Shown here: piece after piece, positions 10,521 through 22,235 of the stretch
How positions within the stretch are numbered: position 1 is the stretch's first letter
How the letters are laid out: each line of letters starts with the position of its first letter
Assembly: GCA_963921795.1 (NCBI GenBank)
Contig: OY997655.1
Location: forward strand, 5,304,703 to 5,368,702
Reading direction: 5' to 3'
Source of the DNA: Nannobrachium achirus
Lineage: Eukaryota > Chordata > Actinopteri > Myctophiformes > Myctophidae
Length of the DNA stretch: 64,000 nucleotides
Translations under genes and position numbers: made by a program
The notes under the pieces: generated by a model
Told to the model about the DNA's origin: nothing
The model's input: only the letters and a program-made list of their open reading frames with translations
Databases searched by the model: none

Positions 10521-11490
10521 AACCCCCCTGGAACCCCCCTGGAACCCCCCTGAACCCCCCTGGAACCCCCCTGAACCCCCCTGAATCCCCCCTGGAAACC
10601 CCTGAACCCCCCTGGAACCCCCCTGGAACCCCCTGAACCCCCCTGGAACCCCCTGGAACCCCTCTGGAACCCCCTGAAACCCCCTGAACCCCCCCTGGAA
10701 CCCCCCTGAACCCCCCCTGGAAACCCCTGAACCCCCCTGGAACCCCCTGAACCCCCCTGGAACCCCCTGAACCCCTCTGTAACCCCCCTGGAACCCCCTG
10801 AACCCCCCTGGAACCCCTGGAACCCCCCCTGGAACCCCCCTGAACCCCCCTGGAACCCCTCTGAAACCCCCTGGAACCCCCCGGAACCCCCCGGAACCCC
10901 CCTGAACCCCCCTGAACCCCGTGGAACCCTCTGGAACCCCCTGAACCCCCCTGGAACCCCCCTGAAACCCCCTGGAACCCTCTGAAACCCCCTGGAACCC
11001 TCTGGAACCCCCCTGAAACCCCCTGGAACCCCCCTGAAACCCCCTGGAACCCCCTGAAACACCCTGGAACCCCCTGAACCCCCCTGAAACCCCCTGGAAC
11101 CCCTCTGAAACCCCCTGGAACCCCCTGAAACCCCCTGGAACCCCTCTAAACCCCCCTGGAACCCCTCTGAAACCCCCTGAAACCCCCTGGAACCCCTCTA
11201 AACCCCCTGAAACCCCCTGGAACCCCTCTGAAACCCCCTGAACCCCCCTGAACCCCCCTGAAACCCCTCTGAAACCCCCTGGAAACCCCTGAACCCCCCT
11301 GAACCCCCCTGGAACCCCCTGGAACCCCTGAAACCCCCGGAACCCCCTGAAACCCCCGGAACCCCCTGAAACCCCCAGAACCCCCCCTGGAACCCCCCGG
11401 AACCCCCTGGAACCCCCTGAACCCCCCGGAACCCCCTGAACCCCCCTGGAACCCCCTGAACCCCCTGAACCCCCCTGGAACCCCCTGAAC
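10474..11490. repeat. C-rich degenerate minisatellite (about 1 kb)
   Basis: Short units of about 9-12 bp such as GGAACCCCCCT, with strong strand asymmetry: runs of 4-6 C on the plus strand, G on the minus strand. Apparent collagen-like reading frames (GGFRGVPGG) are by-products of the repeat. G-quadruplex potential on the minus strand is plausible. Confidence 0.95.
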
Positions 11491-11649
11491 CCCTCACTCC
11501 AGAGAGAAGAGAATCAGCACTGTTTCATCTCCCAGGAGGAAACTGCTCTCTCATTGAACCCATTAAAACCTGAGGCTGATTCTACAAATACCTTCTAAAT
11601 CACTTCTTAGTGTCAAGAACCCCTCAAATGTGATGTGTATATTTGACCG

Positions 11650-11810
11650 CAGAACTGGTTTGTGACAGCTAGGGACCCCCAGGACAGAGGAGAACTGGTT
11701 TGTGACAGCTAGGGACCCCCAGGACAGAGGAGAACTGGTTTGTGACAGCTAGGGACCCCCAGGAGAGAGGAGAACTGGTTTGTGACAGCTAGGGACCCCC
11801 AGGAGAGAAA
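11650..11810. repeat. 40-bp tandem repeat, four copies
   Basis: Unit AGAACTGGTTTGTGACAGCT plus AGGGACCCCCAGGACAGAGG, nearly identical between copies. Confidence 0.95.
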
Positions 11811-11841
11811 AGTGCAATCTAAAATGTTAATGTAATTAAAT

Positions 11842-12821
11842 TAGTGGTGTAAAAATACTCAAATGTTTTACTTAAGTACAAGTATCAATACTGCAATGTA
11901 GAAATACTAAGTAAAAGTCCGGAATTCAAAATTCACTTCAGTAAAAGCACAAAAGCATTGGTATCAAAAAGTACTTAAAGTACAAAACTACTCATTATGC
12001 TAAATATCTCATTTCACAAGTTTTCAAATGTATAAAAATATTTGAAAATAGCAGATCTACAAGCTCACAAGGCGTCATATCGCGACGCATTGTTAGCTTG
12101 TAGATCGTCTATTTTCAAATTGCTGAAATGTATATAGGAAGTGGTTAAAGTTATACCATGTAACTTTTTTTATAAAACAAATCTTAAAATTGTCCTAACT
12201 GTTAAATCGCTAAAGTTTTAGAACACCCGCTCCGTGAATTTCATCCCCTAAAAGCCATCTGTAAATATGTTTTCTATGATTCTGACCGGGGACCGGATTT
12301 CGTGGCAAAATTACGTCATCATACACTACCGGCCAATCACAGTGAGGGTAATACACTGCCGGCCAATCACAGCGCATCTTGCTGACTTCTCAGGAAGTAG
12401 CTTGCCTCAACATAACAACAGCATATACTCGGGTGAAGGAGTCCGTTTCTAAAGATAGATCTCGGCGAGCTGCAAGCGGACGCGGTGGTGAGAGGCCCGG
12501 TCTGTGGCGAAAAACGGCCGAAAGAAGCGGACGCGACCGCGGTTTGCTATACAGCTCTGACCACTAGTTGAGCAACTTACACAGTATAGCTTTAATGTAT
12601 GTTTTGTAATAATAATCTAAATCTAGTAACTAGTTATCAAAGTGTTATGGAGTAAAAGTACAATATTTGGATCCGAGATGTAGTGGAGTACTGTAGAAGT
12701 AAATTAAAGGTATTAGAAATTGGAAATAAGTACGTAAGTAAAATAAGTACAAAAAAAACTCAAAAAAATGTTACTTAAGTACAGTACTTAAGTAAATGTA
12801 CTTAGTTATGTTACACAACTG
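11842..12821. mobile_element. Composite hAT-type element, copy 2 (inverted relative to 918-1956)
   Basis: Ends TAGTGGTGTAAAAATACTC and, inverted, CAGTTGTGTAACATAAC; 8-bp duplications 11834-11841 (aattaaat) and 12822-12829 (aattagat), 7/8. It contains a hairpin (12041-12119) ending in an AAGTGGTTAA tip, then a TTAA-flanked MITE (12149-12591). Confidence 0.8.
12149..12591. mobile_element. TTAA-flanked MITE (GTTATAC ends), copy 2
   Basis: TTAA at 12145-12148 and 12592-12595; ends AGTTATACCATGTAACTT and, inverted, AGCTATACTGTGTAAGTTG. In copy 1 of the host element it lies on the opposite side of the hairpin, so the two were inserted independently. Confidence 0.75.
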
Positions 12822-12892
12822 AATTAGATTAGTGAATATATATATATTAATTAGATTAGTGATGATATATATTAATTAGATTAGTAATGATA

Positions 12893-13712
12893 TACTAGAA
12901 AAGAAAATTCCTACAAAATTTTAAGTGTGCCTGCAGATCGCCAAGTGTAGGCCTAGGCTATGCATTAGCATTTTTAATATTAGCATTTGTAACATTAGCA
13001 TTAAAATGTTTACAAATTAGCATTTTAACGTTAGCATTAGCATTTTTAGCATTAGCATTAGCGGTAATAGCAGTTAGCATTAGCGGTCAGCCGTTAGGTC
13101 TGTCGGACCACCCACCGAGTTTGAGACCAGTAACATGCTGCAAACTGGAGTTATGGATGTTTAAAGCTCAGCCAATAGGAAGACAGAGGGGGCGGGGCTT
13201 ATCATTACAGCTCGTCCCTATTGTCCATCTAAGTACTCACGCCAAGTTTCGAGACGGTACCATGATGCAAACTGGAGTTATAGCTTTTTAAAGCTCAGCC
13301 AATAGGAAGACAGGGGTGGGGCTTAAGAGGGGTGGGGCTTGAGTAATAAATCCCTATTGGTTGTTTAAGTCCAGACACCGAGTTTCGAGAGGGTACCATG
13401 CTACAAACTGGAGTTATAGGTGTTTAAAGCTCAGCCAATAGGAAGATGGGGGCGGGGCTTAAGACAGGGCTGGGGCTTGAATAATATGTCCCTATTGGCC
13501 GTTTAAGCCAAGACACCAAGTTTCAAGACAGTACCATGCTGTGAACTGGAGTTATGGCTGTTTAAAGCCCAGCCAATAGGATTGCAGAGGGGCGGGGCTT
13601 AATCAATTACAGCTCGTCCCTGTTGGCCGGAAAAAGTCCAAAGTCATGTGAGCGTTTTAAAGTTTAAATCACGTTGCTAGGCAAAAGTATGCCAGAGTAA
13701 TGTGGCGCCAAT

Positions 13713-13745
<33 letters not shown>

Positions 13746-14056
13746 TTGTCTCCCATTCAAAGTCAATTGGGTTTTTGGGCATTGTTTTTTGCGAATTACG
13801 TTGCAATGGTAACTCAGATCGGATCGAATAGCACACCATTCCCGGCAGAGCCGCACGTTTTGATCTATATATTGCGGGGGTAGCGTAAATCATGTGACAG
13901 TTATTACGAGCAGAAATTTGTGGGATCGTCATTATTATTATGATTATTAAGTATGGCGGATTACAATATATTTGTGGGATCGTCATTATTATTATTATTA
14001 TTAAGTATGGAGGATTACAATAAGTGTTTTGCCATTGCATGGCAGGCACACTTAAC
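12893..14056. mobile_element. Arm of long-inverted-repeat element, copy 1
   Basis: Opens CTAGAAAAGAAAATTCCTAC and 'ttaagtgtgcctgcag', the outer end of the 22236-25125 palindrome, and runs to 'ggcaggcacactta', that palindrome's centre. Holds an 'agcatt' array (12980-13090), four units of about 120 bp with GGGGCGGGGCTTA (13105-13640) and a T homopolymer (13713-13744). Confidence 0.7.
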
Positions 14057-14065
14057 TAGAACATT

Positions 14066-14840
14066 AAATGTTCTATGAAATTTTAAGTGTGCCTGCAGCT
14101 CGCTAAGTGTGTGCAACCTTGTGTAGCGGTTGGTGTTAGCATTAGTATTAAAATGTTTTGCATTAGCATTTTTAGCATTAGCATTAGCATTTTCAGCATT
14201 AGCTAGGATTATCATTTGTAGCATTAACTAGCATTAGCATTTTAGCATTATAATATTTAGCATTAGCATTTCTATCATCAGCATTTTTGGCATTAGCATT
14301 TCAGCATTAGCTTTAGCATTTCTAACATTAGCTTTTTTAGCATTACCACTATAGCATTAGCATTTTTAGCATTAGCATGTTTAGCATTAGTATTAGCATT
14401 TGCTAGCATTAGCATTTGTTACCATTCAAATTAGCATTTTAGCTTTAGCATTAGCAGAAGTCGCGGTTAGCATTAGTGGTTAGCAGTTGTGGGACTGTGG
14501 GACCACCCACCGAGTTTGAGACCAGTAACGTGTTGGGAAGTGGAGTTATGACTGTTTAAAGCCCAGCCAATTGGAAGGCAGAGGGGGAAGGGCTTAAGCA
14601 AGCAGCTCATTCCTATTGGCTGTTTAAGTACACACAGCGAGTTTCGAGACGGTACCATGCTGCAAACTGGAGTTATAGATGTTTAAAGCTCAGCTAATAG
14701 GAATACAGAGAGGGCGGAGCTTAATCAATTACAGCTCATCCCTATTGGCCGGAAAAAGTCCAAAGTCGTGTGAGCATTTTAAAGTTTAAATCACGTTGCT
14801 AGGCAAAAGTATGCCAGAGTAATGTGACGCCAAAGTTTCT
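14066..14840. mobile_element. Second arm fragment in direct orientation
   Basis: Starts again with the outer-end sequence 'gaaattttaagtgtgcctgcag' followed by an 'agcatt' array (14130-14470) and two units of the ~120-bp repeat (14490-14760). It is in direct, not inverted, order relative to 12893-14056. Confidence 0.65.
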
Positions 14841-14859
14841 AACCTTTCTAACCCTAACC

Positions 14860-15510
14860 CCCATCTAAAGATTTTGTTGCAGGGACCCTCATGAGAGGAG
14901 ATTTGGTGTTAAAAATATTTTAAAAAGTGTATTTAAATAAGAAAACAAAAATAGCAGATCTACAAGCTCGCAACACATTGTGAATGTGATGTGACATGTT
15001 GTGAGCTTGTAGATCTGCTATCTTTTCATAGCCAAAGTATAAAATAGGGTTCAAGTTGTTAGACTGATTGTGATGCTGCATTAACTCAATTAGCTGGAAC
15101 CCCCCCTAAATTCATTCATTCATTCAATATTTATTTATTCTCGAAATTACAGCTGAGTCGTTAGACTCATTTTCAGTGTCGTTGAGCAGTACATTAGAGG
15201 TGAAACATCAACAGCATCAATGTTGATAAACAAACAAAACAAAAAACACATTACATTACATTTAGAAATTGAAATAATAAAAGGCATATGTGGCATATAA
15301 AAGTTATAATAGAAACTAAGACCAATTTAGAAACAATTACTTATTTTGTTTGGTTTGGTCACCAGTGATCTAAAACGATTGAAGAGTATCAGAGTGGTCA
15401 GCTTTAATGTTTCCTGCAAAGTGTTCCATGTGGTGGGGCCACATGGAACACTAAATCCCCCGGGAACCCCCTCGAACCTCCTGAACCCCCCTGAATCCCC
15501 CTTGAAACCC
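14860..15510. repeat. Segmental duplicate B, split by an insertion
   Basis: The counterpart of 10195-10520, with a hairpin at 14946-15022. Near 15106 it is interrupted by about 350 bp that begin with (ATTC)n, the reverse complement of a LINE 3' tail, and end at 15456; the C-rich sequence then resumes. Confidence 0.75.
15107..15455 (-). mobile_element. Probable LINE 3'-tail insertion
   Basis: On the minus strand it ends in (GAAT)n, the short tandem tail typical of L2-like LINEs. No recognisable reverse transcriptase. It interrupts a duplicated segment whose intact version lies at 10195-10520. Confidence 0.45.
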
Positions 15511-15519
15511 CTTGAACCC

Positions 15520-16208
15520 AGAGTTCAGCACGGGTCCAATTTTGACCACCCGTGCCCACCCCGCCCGTAATTAATCAGATCCGCGGACCGACCCGCTACC
15601 CGCGATTGTACAAAAGTCTTAACCAGACCCGCCCCTAAAACCTAAAAATGCTATCTAGCTTCATGTGTGGTCATTGAGGGGAGTGTTACAGTAGTGCTAT
15701 GGGTTTAGGTGGGGTCTGAAGAGGTGAGTCTTCAGTCCATGGTGGAAGCTAGGGAGTGAGTTTGTAGTTCTAATGGAAGCTAGGGAGTGAGTCTGTTGTT
15801 CTAATGGAAGCTAGGGAGTGAGTCTGTTGTTCTAATGGAAGCTAGGGAGTGATTCTGTAGTTCTAAGTGTGACAGGGAGTTTATTCCACAGTTTGGGGGC
15901 CAGGAGGACAAATTGTCAAGGACGAGTGGATTTTTGTCCTGGGGTTTTTAGTGAGGGTTCTGTCAGCATCCCTGTGTTGGCTGATCTGAGTGAACGGGTG
16001 AGGTTAGGTTGTAGGGGTTGATCAGGTCACTACCCAGCTCGGATTTTAGTAGACAACAGAGGAGGGGCCCGCACATTTGATTTTTAATTAACAAATACAT
16101 TTAATTTGAGTTAATTGTCAATGACCACGCGGCCCAGTTCCCCCAAAGGCCCCTGAGAGCAGAGGGCCCCTGGCAACGGCCCCACCGGCCCCAATGGTTA
16201 AACCAGCC
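15520..16208. other. No gene seen; 31-bp tandem repeat at 15746-15866
   Basis: Four units around GGAAGCTAGGGAGTGAGTCT. The rest resembles dispersed repeats but I cannot name them. Confidence 0.5.
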
Positions 16209-16316
16209 ATGAGTAGAAGTAAATTAAAGGTATTAGAAATTGGAAATAAGTAAGTAAAATAAGTAAAAAATACCTCAAAATTGTACTTAAGTACAGTACT
16301 TGAGTAAATGTATTTA
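16209..16316. mobile_element. Fragment of the composite hAT family
   Basis: 'gtagaagtaaattaaaggtattag' through 'gtacttaagtacagtacttg', matching the right end of 11842-12821. Confidence 0.65.
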
Positions 16317-17285
16317 AGCCCCTTTTCGACTGCAGTTTTAGCACCACACTACACAACACCACACAGCACCACATACAAATATCTACATTTGCCATTACAA
16401 AGTACCCCTATATCGGTAGGAAACAAATTGACCCTTTTAACTGTGATTATAATACAATATAAATTTGTATTTTAACTAATTATAATGCACTATAATGTAT
16501 TACAACTGTGATTATAATACACTATAAAGTATTAATATATTACTACCAGTAAGACTCCCTAATCGGGAGATAAGCGACCGTCAGGTCGCAGCGTGATTTT
16601 TGGGCAAAATGTGTAGGAGCAGTGTCCAAAAATGTGGTTCAAATGGCGCTATATGGGACATCCATATTGATGAGATGAGTGTAGACATACTGTGTACCGA
16701 TTTGCGTGATTTTAGGGCAAAATCTGTAGGAGCAGTGTCCAAAAATGTGTTTGAAAAAATCGGCCTGATGGTGGCGCTATATGGGACAGATCCATGTTGA
16801 TGACATGAGTGTAGACATAGTGTGTACCGATTTGTGTGATTTTAGGGCAAAATCTGTAGGAGCAGTGTCCAAAAATGTGTTTTGCAAGAATCGGCCTCAT
16901 GGTGGCGCTAGAAGAGTGCCATGTGAGAAATGAGGGGTGGGGTCTCCGCGTTGCCTTGGCGGACGAATAGGTACCGGCCCCGGCTCTCCCAGACCCTCCT
17001 AGCCCTAGTTACGGCATTTAATGTGAGCTGCAGTGGAGGGGGTCCTCCACTGGGGGCGCCACCACTTTTGCATCCGTTCTGGAGCAGCAGGAGTCGGTGG
17101 TCCCCGGGAATTCCCCGTGAGCAGCCCCGTTGGGGTGGTCATTTGGTCATTTTTGCACATTTGGTCATTTTTTACATCTGGGGGTCCCCCAGGGACCTGG
17201 GGGTCCCTGGAGCTCCGGGGGCAACGGTTGCGGAGATATGAGCAGGGCAATAGTGTGACGTGTGAGGTGTGACAGACAGACTGAC

Positions 17286-17335
17286 GGACGGACGGACGGA
17301 CGGACGGAGGGACGGACGGACTGACTGACTGACTC
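17286..17335. repeat. (GGAC)n/(GACT)n simple repeat
   Basis: Short tetranucleotide array at the end of the first tandem unit. The same array recurs, expanded, at 32628-32707. Confidence 0.9.
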
Positions 17336-18179
17336 ACAGTTTGTGGAGGTTTTGATAGTAAGTGCGACCTGACGGTCGCAATGATAATTATAATACACTA
17401 TAATAGATTACCAGTAAGACTCCCTAATCGGGAGATAAGCGACCGTCAGGTCGCAGTGTGATTTTAGGGCAAAATGTGAAGGAGCAGTACAGTCCAAAAA
17501 TGTGTTTGAAAAAATCGGCCTGACGGTGGCGCTATATGAGACAGATCCATGTTGATGACATGAGTGTAGACATACTGTGTACCGATTTGTGTGATTTTAG
17601 GGCAAAAATTGTAGGAGTAGGGTGACCATACGTCCTCTTTTGCCCGGACATATGTCCTCTTTTAGGGGGCTGTCCGGCCTGTCCGGGGGGGTTTTATAAA
17701 TTCCTTCAAATGTCCGAAAAGTGCCAGTGTTTTCGTCTTGGTGACCAAATGAGAAGCAGAGCGTTAACTCTGCATTAAAGCTGACACTTCTGTGTCCATA
17801 CCATCACAACTAAATGTATTTAGACACTGCAGTACAAGACAGTCTGTGCGAGGTGAGAGCTCTTCTTGTAAAGCTGAAGATACGGTGGTTTGAAGAAACC
17901 AATAGAGATATTTTATTTAGTTTCTTTGTAATACAAAGCTGAACGTTCATACAGGAGTCAAGACCACTTTAAAAGCAGTGGATCTGCAAAGGGTCAATGT
18001 GGAACCCCCTCAAAAATAAATACATAACTAATAATATTAGTGGTATAGGGCAGTGGTTCTCAACCTGTGGGTCGGGACCCAGGGGGGTCCCCAGATGATT
18101 AACTTAATTTGCAACATTGTTTTCTCACTCAACAGTATGAGGTATATGCACATTTCTAAAGTGATTTCTAAAGAGTGCA

Positions 18180-18335
18180 TCTCTCCACTCCGACATGTCT
18201 CCTTTCCGACATGTCTCCATTCCGACACTAACCCTATCTCTAACCCTAACCCTAAACCTTAGGCCCATGGGAGTGTCGCCACTCCGACAATAAGAAGTCA
18301 ATTTCGGAGTGGCGACATGTCGGAATGGAGAGAGC
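18180..18335. repeat. Inverted repeat around telomere-like CTAACC repeats
   Basis: 'ctctccactccgacatgtc' on the left is matched by its complement near 18310-18335. Between them is CTAACCCTAACCCTAAACC (about 18238-18256). Confidence 0.6.
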
Positions 18336-18529
18336 CTCCCATTTCTAAAATGGCAAGTTAAACAAATGTTAGAGGCAGAAATTGTGAAAATAGCCGATCT
18401 ACCAAGCATGCATGTATATCTGCTATTTTCTCAATAGAACCATGTTATACAAAATGTAATGCCTCAACTGATTGTGCTCGTAAGGGTGAGGGGTCTCTTG
18501 TTTAAATATGATTATTTTGGGCTAATATT

Positions 18530-18694
<165 letters not shown>

Positions 18695-19281
18695 GTGCGT
18701 GCGTGTTGTATGCCGGGTAGAGTGTCCTCTTTTTGGGGATTCAGAATATGGTCACCCTATGTAGGAGCTGTGTCCAAAAATGTGTTTTGCAAGAATCTGC
18801 CTCATGGTGGCGCTAGAAGAGGGTCATGTGTGAATTGATGGGTGGAGGTTGTGATTTGGCAGGCAAGGAGTGTGTGTGCAAAATTTGGCATGGATTGGGG
18901 CAACGGTTGCGGAGATATGAGCAGGGCAAAAGTGTGACATGTGACAGACAGACTGACAGACAGCTGGTCGAATTTTTGACAGTAACTGCGACCTGACGGT
19001 CACAATAACAGTGATTATTGCACAATAGAATCAATTATCATGTATTACAACTATATCCCGGTGGTCTAAATGAAACGTCAGTGAGTGATCAGTCATTATG
19101 GTTGGCCCTGTTTGGCCTAGCTCAGACCCACTCTGGATTGGATAATTTTTAGTAGGCCTACCACGTTTAGTACCACTTTGACACCACTCTACCCAGGTTA
19201 TTGTAGTGGAAAACCTGGCACAAGTGGGCGGTGTGGAGTGGTGTGGTGTGGTGTTGGGCCATGTCAGTGGAAAAGGGGCTA

Positions 19282-20030
19282 AGGGGCTTTAGACGTGCCG
19301 GTGCCGCCTCTCTTTCTGCACGCATCTCACAGTCACAACTCTCGTCACAGACGCGACAGGTTTTGAGCTTGCAGATCAGCTGTGCGTGCCGCGTGCGTGC
19401 GTGCGTGCGAGCGAGCGAGCTAACCCGTTATTGCCATTGTTAAATTATATTTTAACAAGATTTGCAGTGCCCGTCTAACATTGTCCCCTGGTTGCACTTA
19501 GACTATTTATTGGCAGCGTGAATAAATATAACCTGAAGACAAAGCCCTATAAATGTGCATGTCCATGGGACATAGTGTCATATGTAACCTACACACACTG
19601 ACACTACACAGTCATTCAGTTCTATTGAATCCTTACCTGTCTTTAACGCAGTCTGTCAACAATCCTCCTCATCTGGGGGAAATCTCGATCATTCTCTGTT
19701 TGCAGACACACAACTACTTAGGCCTATTAATGTCACAAAGTGCTGAGTAAATATAATAGTCCCGGACTGGAGACACTGAGCTATGAGCTACTTTAACGTC
19801 CTGTAGTCGAACACAAGCGTCAGAAATGAAACCTGACAATAAAATGGTTTCTATGTCCTGGTTAGTTAGAGTGGTGAGGCGGAGAGACTGACAGAGAGAG
19901 AGAGAAGAGCGAGAGAGAAAAGAGAGAAGTGGTCAAACTGGTTTCCTACTCACATGATCATGTCTGCGCATGTAAAAGAATGTAGAAGAAAACAAGCCAA
20001 ATGAGAGCCCTAAACACATTTACAACAGTT
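19282..20030. other. No gene seen
   Basis: Unclassified sequence with a decayed hairpin half near 19360-19385 (TTGAGCTTGCAGATCAGCTG) and a short GAGA tract at 19890-19925. Confidence 0.5.
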
Positions 20031-20033
20031 TGA

Positions 20034-20035
20034 CC

Positions 20036-20087
<52 letters not shown>
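20034..20087. repeat. (GATT)n simple repeat
   Basis: About 13 GATT units. Confidence 0.95.
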
Positions 20088-20109
20088 GATGTATGATGTA
20101 TGATGTATT

Positions 20110-20495
20110 ATAGTGAGGTCTTCAACGTTTTCAGGCCAGGGACCCCCAAACTGATGGGGAGATTGACCAGGGACCCCCTACCACCTCGTAGGGTCGGGGG
20201 TCGGGGCTACAACATATTTTTTTATTTTACATGTACACAAAGTACAGCCAGCAGGGTGGCCATGTATACCACTGCCATTTCTAAACTTAGTAGGCCTAAT
20301 TGATCAACATATCAACAATCTGTCAGTTGCACAGTACTCATACAAGCTATTCAAAATGGACAGAATCATGATTTATTTTCAACATAAATGTGAAAAATAT
20401 TTAAAGACAAAAACCTTTTTTATTCCTTTGTTTAATCAAGCAACAATTTAGCAAACCCCCTGCAGTAGCCCCTTTTGAAGACCTCTGTAGAGGTT
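20110..20495. mobile_element. Decayed element with GAGGTCTTCAAC ends
   Basis: Left GAGGTCTTCAACG and right TTTTGAAGACCTCTG resemble the ends of the hAT at 7399-8368. The interior is different. Confidence 0.45.
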
Positions 20496-20871
20496 TGCAT
20501 AGGAAAAGGTACAGTTTCATGACTAAAAGGATCAACAAAAATGTGTTACTATATAAGCTAGCTCTACATTTGGCTAAATATTATTATTATTTTCATCATC
20601 TATTAAATTGCATGCAACAAGTCCAGTCAATCTGTGGTTTGACCTCAAATAAATTGCAATAGTAATCATTCAGGGTTTATGTTTTATTTTTCTAGATTGA
20701 TATTCCTATGCATTTGGTTGTATTGCTGTTGATGTACTGACATATTATCTTGCTTATTATATTCATGTATTACCTGCATATTGTAAGTTGCTTTGGATTA
20801 AAAGTGTCTGCTAAATGCCTAAAATGTAAATTGTACATTGTAGGTCATCCAAATAACATGTTAAAAGTTGT

Positions 20872-21065
20872 GAATGATATATTTAGTGGATCAATGTAAA
20901 TTCAGGGGGTTCAAGTTTGGGTCTTGTTCACTTACTATACAGGGAAAAAATAATGTTTTTTTTTTTCTGAATCCATTGCAAGCATTTGTTTTGCACGAAA
21001 AACATTCCTCCAACTTGAACCCCATGAATTTACCTTGATCCACTAAATATATCATTCACAACTTT
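20872..21065. mobile_element. MITE with about 50-bp inverted ends
   Basis: AAGTTGTGAATGATATATTT and its complement at the far side, flanked by TTAA-like bases. The centre is A/T-rich. Confidence 0.7.
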
Positions 21066-21069
21066 TAAT

Positions 21070-22230
21070 ATATGATGCAGGAGGGTATTTTGATCAATAA
21101 AAACCATGTCACATTACTATATTGCAATTTCCTTTGGGTTTGGCCTTTTTTTTTTACTTAGATTGACTGGCCTATGGGTGCACACATGTGTGAATACAAT
21201 ATAGCGTGGTTTCTTCTCCTCTCAGTGAGATATTAGTTGATATCAAACTATATAGAGCGTGTTTCATTATGGAGACATTGTAGCAACAAAGCCTTTAAGT
21301 TGCTACATCAATGTTGAAAATACCACTCATTTTCAACATGTCGTTAATATACCTTAGAGTGGATGTGTGGAAATAAGAAAAAAATAAACTGTACTTTTTA
21401 CTATTTTACTATCTGACATGTTTCACCATTGAGCTAATAGAGCCTGTCTGCTTGCTCAGGGGATAAATTGAATCTTGTTGGACTATAATGGAGTTGGCGT
21501 TACAGTATTTGGAGTTGAGTGGCATTGAGTGGCAATTTTAAAGTCGTGAAATGTGTGCAAATCTTTGAATAGGCCTATATATATTATAGTTTAGTTTAAG
21601 AATTTGTAACACAAATTTTACTTCTGGGGGGTCCCTCGAACAAAATATTTTGAGATGGGGGGCCTAACCCTAACCCTAAACCTGTGGCCAAATACATATT
21701 ATTGTGGGGGTCCTTCACATGAAAAGGTTTGAGCACCACTGACATAGAAACATAGGTTTTTCAAAAAACTATTAGGATTTGAAATATATACAATACGTCG
21801 GGTGTTAGACTGCACTCTTGCATCGCATCAGAACTCATGGAACTGAAACGGACCATTAATTTACGGGTCTTTAACTCTCAAAATTACAGACCCGGCCGTA
21901 AGGGTCCATTTGGTTAACTTTTAAATGAACACAGGATTGGACAGTGTAGAATGGAATCCCAGAGATAAATAAAAGAAGTGAAGTGTGCGGTGCTATTTAA
22001 GAGCTGACTTGAAACTCTTTGTGCTAAGATGTAGGCCAGATGTAGGCCAGATGTAGGACATCATCATCATCACCTTTATTTAAACTCCGTAGTACAATTG
22101 AGGGCAGGCCCTCATTTTCAAAGCAGCTGAGACATGTAAGCCAGATGTAGGCCAGATGTAGACCACCAAATAAATAATCAGCACTTGTGCAGGAGACCTT
22201 TGTTAAAATCTGGGGTACAACAGGAGAGGT
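21070..22230. other. No gene seen
   Basis: AT-rich unclassified DNA. A telomere-like CTAACCCTAACCCTAAACCT lies at about 21665-21684, beside 'gggggtcc' repeat text. Confidence 0.5.
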
Positions 22231-22235
22231 AGCTT

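Noticed and set aside
10469..11497. Collagen-like GGFRGVPGG reading frames on the minus strand
   Set aside because: They are translations of the C-rich minisatellite; no start, splice or domain context.
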